Below are positions 7,261 to 12,159 of a DNA stretch of 28,715 nucleotides, in pieces; the first letter of the stretch is position 1; every line of letters starts with the position of its first letter. A program made the translations under genes and the position numbers. The notes beneath the pieces were generated by a model. It was given only the letters and a program-made list of their open reading frames with translations. It was not told the origin of the DNA and searched no databases. The stretch comes from JAZDOK01 sp043798715 (GTDB lineage: Bacteria > Vulcanimicrobiota > JAZDOK01). Location: NCBI GenBank assembly GCA_043798715.1, contig JAZDOK010000086.1, positions 1 to 28,715 on the forward strand, written 5' to 3'.

Positions 7261-7370
7261 TTTCTCCGTCGAAATGTCACCCCAGGATGCGGCCTCGTCA
7301 CCCCTTTGCTGAACCCACTCTCTATCCATCAACCGCTCATAAAAATAGTATTGCGTCCCCATTTCCCCCC
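7261..7370. repeat. Dispersed repeat A, copy 1
   Basis: 110 bases aligned without gaps to 10341-10450, with ten mismatches by my count (about 91% identical). The last part (7345-7368, ATAGTATTGCGTCCCCATTT) also recurs alone at 11490-11513. It holds no gene. It lies in the interval between the toxin-antitoxin pair and the ATPase. Confidence 0.8.
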
Positions 7371-7379
7371 AATCACCTA

Positions 7380-7426
7380 TTGACAATCTTCGCAAGTTAT
7401 GCTAATTATAGTTAGCATAACTTGCG
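7380..7426 (+). promoter_or_regulatory. Promoter overlapped by a perfect 15-base inverted repeat (likely operator)
   Basis: TTGACA at 7380-7385, then AATTAT at 7404-7409 after 18 bases, form a plausible promoter for the ATPase. A perfect inverted repeat covers the -10 box: CGCAAGTTATGCTAA at 7391-7405, six bases, then its complement at 7412-7426. A protein bound there would block RNA polymerase, so self-regulation of the ATPase or control by an unlinked repressor is plausible. Confidence 0.55.
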
Positions 7427-7441
7427 AATTGAGGGAAGCTA

Positions 7442-8878
7442 TTGAATTATCTTGATTTGCTCACTCCCTTTAATCCCTGGTGGGAAAAAAGAACCGAAGG
7501 TTTTGAAAAACTTCCCGCCTTCAGGCGTCCTGTTTTCGAAGAAATTTATAAAGGAATAAAAGAACTTCCCCAAATTATTTCAATTACCGGCCCCAGAAGG
7601 GTGGGTAAGAGCACCCTTATTCGCCAGATGATCCGTCAACTGCTTGAGGAAGGCATTTCTCCCAATCACTTGATTTATTATTCCATGGATGATCCGGCTC
7701 TCTTTCGTACCGATATTGATCATGACCAATTTTTTGACTTCCTTATGGATATGGCTCGAAAAAGCTCAAAGAAGCAACGATTTTATCTTTTTCTGGATGA
7801 AATTCAGCGCTTCAGCCGGTGGGAACTCTTCCTTAAAAAATATTATGATCTTGATTATCCGGTACGCTTTACCGTTTCCGGTTCTGCTTCATCTCCTATT
7901 TTTCAAAAGAGCAGGGAGAGTCTTTTAGGGCGCATCAAAGATTATCACCTTCTTCCTTTTTCTTTCAGGGAATTTCTTCTTTTTCGTCTTCAGAAACAGC
8001 CGGATCTTGTTAAAGAAATTTCCGCCGTCCATGAGGTTGGCGAAAGTGTAATGGGGATGTTAGTCGGTCATCTTGACTATATTGAACGAAAAGGAGTTTC
8101 AATCCCTCCGCTAAAGACCGAACTTAAAAAGCATGTTAATAAAGAGCTGAAAAACTATCTTCTGGAGGGGGGGTTCCCGGAAGTCTGGTCGCTTCCTGAT
8201 TGGCAGAGCAAACAGGCTTACCTGTTTGACAATCAGGTGGAGAAGGTTATTTCCGAGGATTTGGTCCTGGCTGCCGAGTTCAGGAAGCCTGAGCTTCTTA
8301 AGCGTTTCTATGTTTCTCTCCTGGCGGTACCGGGACGGGAAATCAATTTTCAGAAACTGGCTAAGGAAATCGGGATCAACCGCGCGAACATCGAGAAATA
8401 TTTCCCACTTTTAGAAATGACCGACCTGGTCCGCCATGCGGAAAAGTTCAGCAAAAGTCCGCTGAGAGTTCGCCGGGGAAATATTAAATGCTACCTCGTA
8501 GATTTAACGCTGAGAAACGCTGTGCTTCGATTACAGGAGCATCTTTTAGAAGATCCCGCTCTTCTGGGCTTATACGCGGAAAATCTGGTTTTTAACGCCC
8601 TTAAAAAATGGAAAGGCACAATCAATATCAGTTACTATCGAGAGCGCGATACTGAAGTTGATTTTATCGTACATACCGGTGCTGGTACTTTTTCTCCCAT
8701 CGAGGTAAAATACCGCGATCACTTTGAAGAAAAAGACCTCCGCTCTCTTATAAATTTTCTACGGCGCTTTGACCTCAAGCAGGGTATCGTTGTCACTAAA
8801 GAAGAGAGAGATTTTAAGCAAATAGAAAAAACCATCCTCTGCATCCCACTGCCTCATTTTTTAATGCTGTTTGATTGA
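7442..8878 (+). CDS. AAA-family ATPase with DUF4143-type C-terminal domain
   Basis: 478 residues from TTG, which has GAGGGA about seven bases upstream. Walker A is GPRRVGKS at 50-57 and Walker B is FYLFLDEIQ, with Asp119 and Glu120. A sensor-like VSGSASS follows near 147. The middle holds a winged-helix-like segment (INFQKLAKEIGINRANIEKY). The C terminus has VDFIV followed by PIEVKYRD, the Asp and Glu-x-Lys of a PD-(D/E)XK-like fold. This architecture is that of the common prokaryotic DUF4143 ATPases, whose biological role is largely unknown. They spread horizontally and several have been proposed to act in toxin-antitoxin or defence settings. Base composition is visibly more AT-rich than in the lipid A genes, which fits recent acquisition. 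It stands alone behind its own palindromic promoter. Confidence 0.85.
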   Translation: MNYLDLLTPFNPWWEKRTEGFEKLPAFRRPVFEEIYKGIKELPQIISITGPRRVGKSTLIRQMIRQLLEEGISPNHLIYYSMDDPALFRTDIDHDQFFDFLMDMARKSSKKQRFYLFLDEIQRFSRWELFLKKYYDLDYPVRFTVSGSASSPIFQKSRESLLGRIKDYHLLPFSFREFLLFRLQKQPDLVKEISAVHEVGESVMGMLVGHLDYIERKGVSIPPLKTELKKHVNKELKNYLLEGGFPEVWSLPDWQSKQAYLFDNQVEKVISEDLVLAAEFRKPELLKRFYVSLLAVPGREINFQKLAKEIGINRANIEKYFPLLEMTDLVRHAEKFSKSPLRVRRGNIKCYLVDLTLRNAVLRLQEHLLEDPALLGLYAENLVFNALKKWKGTINISYYRERDTEVDFIVHTGAGTFSPIEVKYRDHFEEKDLRSLINFLRRFDLKQGIVVTKEERDFKQIEKTILCIPLPHFLMLFD

Positions 8879-8885
8879 ATGTCTA

Positions 8886-8990
8886 TGGATGGCCACGCCG
8901 TGCAGGCTGGCATCGGGACAGGGCGGGCAGCCGGAATATAGAATGTATGATTACCTAACCCCATGACCATTGACCCCATGACCCTTTTTG
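8886..8990. repeat. Dispersed repeat B, copy 1 (most diverged)
   Basis: Shares GGGCGGGCAGCCGG and the following ATAGAATGTATGATT with 9554-9648, and resembles 11181-11280. It ends in a run of CCATGACC and TTGACCCC units. It begins directly after the ATPase stop codon and runs into the DUF234 remnant, so it marks a junction. Confidence 0.7.
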
Positions 8991-9310
8991 ACAAGGTGGG
9001 CCGCTGGTGGAATAAAGACGGGGAAATTGACCTCGTGGCTTTGAACGAGGAAGAAAACAAAATACTTTTTGGAGAGGTCAAGTGGACTTCCAGACCCGTA
9101 GGTACGGACATCTATGAAAATTTAAAAAGCAAAGCCGCCCAGGTTGAGTGGGGAAATGGCACTCGCAAGGAATATTATGCTCTCTTCAGCAGAAACGGCT
9201 TCACCCCGCAGATGTTGAGAGTTGCCCGAAAAGAGAAAGTATTGCTTTTCATGGGCGATAAACCTGTAATTGCAGCAGAAAGGCTTTCGCGAGACACTCA
9301 GTCGAGCTGA
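8963..9310 (+). pseudogene. C-terminal remnant of a DUF234-type ATPase
   Basis: The 115-codon frame contains FDKVGRWWNKDGEIDLVALNEEENKILFGEVKW. These are the Asp (EIDL) and Glu-x-Lys (EVK) of the PD-(D/E)XK-like DUF234 domain that forms the C terminus of a family of archaeal and bacterial ATPases. The ATPase core, which should supply about 350 residues including Walker A and B, is absent. The first codons (MTIDPMTLF) are encoded by dispersed repeat B. I read this as a gene whose front was lost or replaced at the repeat. An independent small protein made from this frame cannot be excluded. No ribosome-binding site is seen before the ATG. Confidence 0.65.
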
Positions 9311-9312
9311 CT

Positions 9313-9348
9313 CCTGCGAGGAAAAGGGCTCTGTTATCCCCTTTTCCT
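9313..9348. repeat. Dispersed hairpin repeat C, copy 1
   Basis: CTGCGAGGAAAAGGGCTCTG and what follows match 10462-10497 almost exactly. GGAAAAGGG (9320-9328) pairs with CCCTTTTCC, giving a stem with a roughly nine-base loop. It directly follows the DUF234 remnant and may act as a terminator. Confidence 0.65.
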
Positions 9349-9362
9349 CCCTTTTTCCCTTT

Positions 9363-9435
9363 CCGTTCGTGGTGAGCTTGTCGAACCATGAACGGACGGG
9401 TCTTACCCTTCGACAGGCTCAGGGCGAACGGGTGA
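9363..9435 (-). repeat. Dispersed repeat D, inverted copy
   Basis: Reverse complement of the repeat at 11378-11490 and 11978-12104. It contains CCTTCGACAGGCTCAGGGCG and GTGGTGAGCTTGTCGAACCA. Both are recognisable pieces of a palindromic repeat found in very many bacterial genomes, where spurious translations read like VVSLSNHER and LRQAQGER. It holds no gene. Confidence 0.8.
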
Positions 9436-9710
9436 TTTTTTGTCTTTGTGTCTTTGGGGTCAGGAATTTACGGCATTGCTGACAAGTCTGCTTGAAAAGT
9501 TGGAGGCAACCTGTCAAATGTGCAATGTCTGACCCCTTGACCCCCCATGTTTCTTCGGGTCGCCGCGACGCCATGCAGGATGGCCTCGGGGCGGGGCGGG
9601 CAGCCGGGGATATAGAATGTATGATTGCAAGACCCCATGACCCGTTCATAGCCATTTTATCACACGAACCTGCAATAAACACGAGCAGGGGAAGTTCCTT
9701 CCCGGAAACT
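9436..9710. other. Gene-free stretch with repeat B copy 2
   Basis: No open frame here resembles a protein. It holds the second copy of repeat B (9554-9648) and short TGACCCC runs. It ends at the promoter of the nucleotidyltransferase unit at 9711. Confidence 0.6.
9554..9648. repeat. Dispersed repeat B, copy 2
   Basis: Begins TCGGGTCGCCGCGACGCCAT and continues through GGCCTCGGGGCGGGGCGGGC to GACCCCATGACCC. It is very close to 11181-11280 and more distantly related to 8886-8990. It has no coding content. Confidence 0.8.
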
Positions 9711-9739
9711 TTGCATAATGCCGTAAAAAATTGTATAAT
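9711..9739 (+). promoter_or_regulatory. Sigma-70-type promoter of the nucleotidyltransferase unit
   Basis: TTGCAT at 9711-9716, a 17-base spacer, and a perfect TATAAT at 9734-9739. Transcription would begin near 9746, about 110 bases before the nucleotidyltransferase start. That leaves room for a short coupled reading frame. Confidence 0.6.
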
Positions 9740-9787
9740 GAGGTTAATGAGACTTAGAACTAACGAATGACAGAGGGTGTCGGATGA

Positions 9788-9865
9788 ATAGTAAAAATTG
9801 CCACTGCGATATTCGATTCTCTCAAAAAATTCTATGAGTCTCTCTTGGAGGATGGCGATGAATGA
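9788..9865 (+). CDS. Possible 25-codon peptide overlapping the nucleotidyltransferase start (ATA start)
   Basis: After an in-frame TGA the frame reads IVKIATAIFDSLKKFYESLLEDGDE, then TGA. It ends inside the overlapping ATGAATGA that starts the nucleotidyltransferase. GAGGGTG lies eight bases before the ATA. The peptide would be amphipathic and acidic at its end. It may instead be the surviving end of an older upstream gene such as an antitoxin or HEPN partner. There is no standard start codon, so confidence is low. Confidence 0.2.
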   Translation: MVKIATAIFDSLKKFYESLLEDGDE

Positions 9866-10178
9866 TCTCTGGTTGTTTAAATTTCAGCAGGAAGCCCTGC
9901 CGGAAATCGTCAGGGAATTCAACCCCAAAAGAATCATCGTTTTCGGCTCAAGAGCCCAGGGGAAAGCACATCAGGAATCCGACTTGGATGTTATTTTAAT
10001 TTCGTCTTATTTTCAGGACATTCCCTTTCTGAAACGCATGGCCATGGTTCTAAAAAAAGTCCGATTTCCCAAACACATTGACTATCTCTGCTACACTGAG
10101 GAAGAATTTGAAAAATTGAAACACACTTCCTCAATTCTAAGCGACGCCATGGAGAATTACATCGAACTGGCCGCGTAA
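9858..10178 (+). CDS. MNT-type nucleotidyltransferase domain protein
   Basis: 106 residues from ATG 9858, which has GGAGG six bases upstream. An ATG two codons earlier is less well placed. The minimal nucleotidyltransferase motif is complete: GSRAQGKAHQESDLDV holds Gly30-Ser31 and Asp42-x-Asp44, and HIDYLCY supplies the third acidic residue, Asp75. Family knowledge: such MNT proteins usually pair with HEPN proteins and can inactivate them by AMP transfer. No HEPN gene adjoins it here, on either side. It is therefore an orphan MNT, or its partner is missing. It has its own strong promoter and is bounded by repeats B and A. Confidence 0.8.
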   Translation: MNDLWLFKFQQEALPEIVREFNPKRIIVFGSRAQGKAHQESDLDVILISSYFQDIPFLKRMAMVLKKVRFPKHIDYLCYTEEEFEKLKHTSSILSDAMENYIELAA

Positions 10179-10278
10179 ATTATTTCAGCATAAATTTCTT
10201 TTCTCACTGTCCAGCTATTCTCTGCATAAGCAAGACGGCGTCGTGGATGTCGGTCTGAGGACGCATACAAGGCCTATT

Positions 10279-10306
10279 AAAATTACTCAAGGTCATGAGT
10301 AATTTT
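10279..10306. repeat. Perfect inverted repeat, 11-base arms
   Basis: AAAATTACTCA (10279-10289), the six bases AGGTCA, then TGAGTAATTTT (10296-10306). It is AT-rich with no T run. It recalls the operator-like palindrome before the ATPase at 7391-7426, but no gene start follows it. It may be a leftover operator or a weak terminator. Confidence 0.5.
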
Positions 10307-10340
10307 ACTCACTGTTCTGAAAACTGTCTGACCAAACCCC

Positions 10341-10450
10341 TTTCTCCGTCGAAATGTCACCCCAGGATGCACCCCCGTCATCTCTTTGCTGAGCCCACCC
10401 ACTATCCATCAACCGCTCATAAAAATAGTATTGCGTCCCCATTTTTCCCC
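10341..10450. repeat. Dispersed repeat A, copy 2
   Basis: Aligned base for base with 7261-7370, ten mismatches in 110. It starts TTTCTCCGTCGAAATGTCAC and ends with the ATAGTATTGCGTCCCC tail also found at 11490-11513. Confidence 0.8.
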
Positions 10451-10461
10451 ATTTTCTCATT

Positions 10462-10497
10462 TTCTGCGAGGAAAAGGGCTCTGTTGTCCCTTTTCCC
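10462..10497. repeat. Dispersed hairpin repeat C, copy 2
   Basis: GGAAAAGGG (10470-10478), a nine-base loop, and CCCTTTTCC (10488-10496) form a perfect stem. The same element occurs at 9313-9348. It lies just beyond the 3' end of the DUF2442 gene and may terminate it. Confidence 0.65.
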
Positions 10498-10522
10498 TAA
10501 ATGTCAAGGATGACGAAACACG

Positions 10523-10789
10523 CTATGTCATCCAACTGGGGAGTGGGGTGCCAGTGGCTTCGGCATAGATGGACTCCGGAGCCACATCAATCTCATTATT
10601 CCAGGTAAGAGTGCCTAGCTCTTCGTTGACTTTAAAGTCCCGAAAGAAATTGGGGTCACGAAAGGACGAAAAAACACCGCCCCGATCGAGATACTTGGAA
10701 AAATCAACTATTCCCTGCATTCCATCGTCGAAAACGATTTCAATCTTATAGCCTTCCTTATATGTAGCTGAGACAACGTCATGAATCAT
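10523..10789 (-). CDS. DUF2442 domain protein
   Basis: 88 residues from ATG 10789, which has GGAGGG four bases upstream. An earlier ATG at 10804 overlaps the stop of the upstream gene (ATGA) and would add five residues. The pattern MIHDVVSATYKEGYKIEIVFDDG, then VDFSKYLDRGGVFSSFRDPNFFRDFKV, then GTLTWNNEIDVAPESIYAEA is typical of DUF2442, a small beta-rich domain of unknown function. It is very often found beside DUF4160, as here. The pair behaves like a toxin-antitoxin or mobile stress module in genome context. No biochemical role can be read from the sequence. Confidence 0.8.
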   Translation of the reverse strand: MIHDVVSATYKEGYKIEIVFDDGMQGIVDFSKYLDRGGVFSSFRDPNFFRDFKVNEELGTLTWNNEIDVAPESIYAEATGTPLPSWMT

Positions 10790-10800
10790 TTTTCCCTCCA

Positions 10801-11061
10801 TCATGCCAAAGGTGCGATTTTTTTAGGCAGCCGATTATTCTCTGCCATTTCCCAGCCCTCAATTAATTCCTTTTGATGCTGTAATGCCCACTCAATTACC
10901 AAGCCCAAGGCACGCCCAGGAATGCGACCTTCCAAGATGCGAAGAGATTGAATCTCTATCGCAACTTTTTCACCCCCGTAGCGTGCGTGAAAATGAGGAG
11001 GATTGTGTTCATCGTAGAACAGAGAAATAATTATTCCGTAAAATCGGCAAATCTCAGGCAT
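10801..11061 (-). CDS. DUF4160 domain protein
   Basis: 86 residues from ATG 11061; a GTG-type extension at 11073 adds four. The start MPEICRFYGIIISLFYDEHNPPHFHARYG carries the conserved PPHFHARY signature of DUF4160. The later GRIPGRALGLVIEWALQHQKEL is also characteristic. The His-rich PPHFH suggests metal or nucleic-acid contact, but that is speculation. The stop overlaps the upstream ATG of the DUF2442 frame by one base in an ATGA arrangement, so the two genes are co-translated. The purine-rich GGAGGTGGTT before the ATG is a good ribosome-binding site. Confidence 0.8.
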   Translation of the reverse strand: MPEICRFYGIIISLFYDEHNPPHFHARYGGEKVAIEIQSLRILEGRIPGRALGLVIEWALQHQKELIEGWEMAENNRLPKKIAPLA

Positions 11062-11377
11062 AACCACCTCCAACTGTGACAGGTTTAAATATTTCAGACC
11101 CAGCCGTGCCTTCCAATCGCAAATATTTGACCATGGTTTGATTTTACCATATTACGCATCACTTGTGAAGGCGCCTGATTCCTCGGGTCGCCGCGAAGCC
11201 GTGCAGGATGGCCTCGGGGCGGGGCGGGCAGCCGGGGATAATGGATGTTGGATTGAAAGACCTGGCCCCATGACCCTTTTCCGGAAACTGAGATTCTTCC
11301 CACGGGGAAGACCAAGAAAGAAAAATAAATAGGCGCTGTCCCTATTTTCCCCTATTTTCCGTCCCTATTTTCCAAGA
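11062..11377. other. Gene-free stretch with repeat B copy 3
   Basis: No coding frame I can support. It holds repeat B copy 3 (11181-11280) and a short tandem of CCCTATTTTCC units at about 11339-11372, followed directly by repeat D. The promoter of the DUF4160/DUF2442 pair should lie at its left side, but I see no convincing one. Confidence 0.55.
11181..11280. repeat. Dispersed repeat B, copy 3
   Basis: Same elements as 9554-9648: TCGGGTCGCCGCGAAGCCGT, then GGCCTCGGGGCGGGGCGGGC, ending CCCCATGACCC. Spacing to the end differs by a few bases. Confidence 0.8.
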
Positions 11378-11490
11378 TCACCCGTTCGCCCTGAGCCTGT
11401 CGAAGGGCAAGACCCATCCGTTCATGGTTCGACAAGCTCACCACGAACGGAAACGAAGCGCGAAGGAGAAAGGGGACGCTTCTTTTTTTA
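11378..11490. repeat. Dispersed repeat D, direct copy 1
   Basis: Contains GTTCGCCCTGAGCCTGTCGA and GGTTCGACAAGCTCACCACG. It continues into ACGAAGCGCGAAGGAGAAAG and a T run. It matches 11978-12104 except for short insertions there, and is inverted at 9363-9435. It is joined directly to the tail of repeat A (11490-11513). Confidence 0.85.
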
Positions 11491-11513
11491 TAGTATTGCG
11501 TCCCCATTTTCCC
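11490..11513. repeat. Repeat A tail, third copy
   Basis: ATAGTATTGCGTCCCCATTT, as at 7345 and 10425, but without the first 84 bases of repeat A. It lies where a minus-strand gene is broken off. Confidence 0.7.
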
Positions 11514-11518
11514 ATTTT

Positions 11519-11558
11519 CCTTAAGGAGCTGATCAATTATTTCATCTTGCTTTGACAT
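11519..11558 (-). pseudogene. First codons of a truncated gene downstream of the DUF6788-like gene
   Basis: The minus-strand frame MSKQDEIIDQLLK starts 17 bases inside the preceding gene and then runs straight into repeat A tail and repeat D. Their translation (GTQYY, then VVSLSNHER and LRQAQGER) is repeat sequence and not protein. Only about 13 native codons remain. By position it could have been the partner of the DUF6788-like gene, perhaps a nucleotidyltransferase, but too little is left to tell. Confidence 0.4.
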
Positions 11559-11859
11559 GGAGGGTCTTTCTGAGGTACAGGATTTTTTGTTTGACTTCTT
11601 TTAGTGATTTTTCGAGCTTTTTCCGCTTTCCGATTTTCTCCTTATAATCGCGGACTTCGTCTTTAGAAAGGCGTCCAAGATATTTCTGCTTCACTTTCAG
11701 GGGGCTCTCCCGGTAAGAGAGGTAGAAGTAATCGGCTCTTTTTATTTTCCTTCGGATGAGGCTTCCTTTCGGGCATTCGGCAAGAAGCTCTTCGTATCTT
11801 GATTTGAGCCGAACGGCGTATTCCAATTCTTCTTGAAGGACGCTTTTAACGAGTTCCAT
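11542..11859 (-). CDS. DUF6788-like small basic protein
   Basis: 105 residues from ATG 11859, with AAGGA eight bases upstream. A start three codons earlier is too close to that site. The sequence MELVKSVLQEELEYAVRLKSRYEELLAECPKGSLIRRKI is followed by the pattern YFYLSYRESPLKVKQKYLG, as in DUF6788-like proteins (GSL ... YYYL-x-YRE ... K-x-x-YLGK). A Lys/Glu-rich helical C terminus of about 40 residues follows. The function is unknown; proteins of this type often precede a nucleotidyltransferase gene. Here the next gene is broken. The gene has its own well-formed promoter with flanking inverted repeats, which suggests autoregulation. Confidence 0.6.
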   Translation of the reverse strand: MELVKSVLQEELEYAVRLKSRYEELLAECPKGSLIRRKIKRADYFYLSYRESPLKVKQKYLGRLSKDEVRDYKEKIGKRKKLEKSLKEVKQKILYLRKTLHVKAR

Positions 11860-11871
11860 CGGCCTCATCCT

Positions 11872-11924
11872 TGTTACAATACATTTTGCACAAATATTAT
11901 ACTATGTGTTGTAACATCCGTCAA
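11872..11924 (-). promoter_or_regulatory. Strong promoter with -10 box flanked by an inverted repeat
   Basis: On the minus strand TTGACG (11924-11919), 17 bases, then perfect TATAAT (11901-11896). An imperfect inverted repeat of 12-base arms (TGTTACAATACA at 11872-11883, complement at 11905-11916, one mismatch) brackets the -10 box. Such symmetry fits a dimeric repressor. Transcription would start near 11889, 30 bases before the DUF6788-like ATG. Confidence 0.6.
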
Positions 11925-11977
11925 TGCTTAACAGGGTCAGACCTTTTTGGACAACCTGTGAAGACCTGCCCCCAATG

Positions 11978-12104
11978 TCACCCGTTCGCCCTGAGCCTGT
12001 CGAAGGGCAAGACCCATCCGTTCATGGTTCGACCCTTCGGCAAGCTCATGGCTCACCACGAACGGAAACGAAGCGCGAAGGAGAAAGTGGACGCTTCTTT
12101 TTTT
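11978..12104. repeat. Dispersed repeat D, direct copy 2
   Basis: As 11378-11490, but with extra CCTTCGG and ATGGCT pieces in the centre. It ends in the same ACGCTTCTTTTTTT run. It occupies the gap between the DUF6788-like gene and the TonB-dependent receptor, which otherwise holds nothing I recognise. Confidence 0.85.
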
Positions 12105-12159
12105 GAAATTCGGGACTGGTGACCGTACCCCTTGTTTTATACAACCTGAATTTAGAAAT

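Larger units (their letters stand above)
10179..10522. other. Gene-free stretch: palindrome plus repeats A and C
   Basis: No credible coding frame. It holds an 11-base-arm inverted repeat (10279-10306), repeat A copy 2 (10341-10450) and repeat C copy 2 (10462-10497). It separates the plus-strand nucleotidyltransferase from the minus-strand DUF2442 gene. Confidence 0.6.

Noticed and set aside
9270..9482. Small protein-coding frames within repeat D
   Set aside because: Translations such as VVSLSNHER and LRQAQGER are known products of reading this repeat and not conserved proteins.
7261..12104. Repeats as a CRISPR array
   Set aside because: The copies are long, far apart, of several unrelated families and in both orientations. 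There are no regular spacers and no cas genes.
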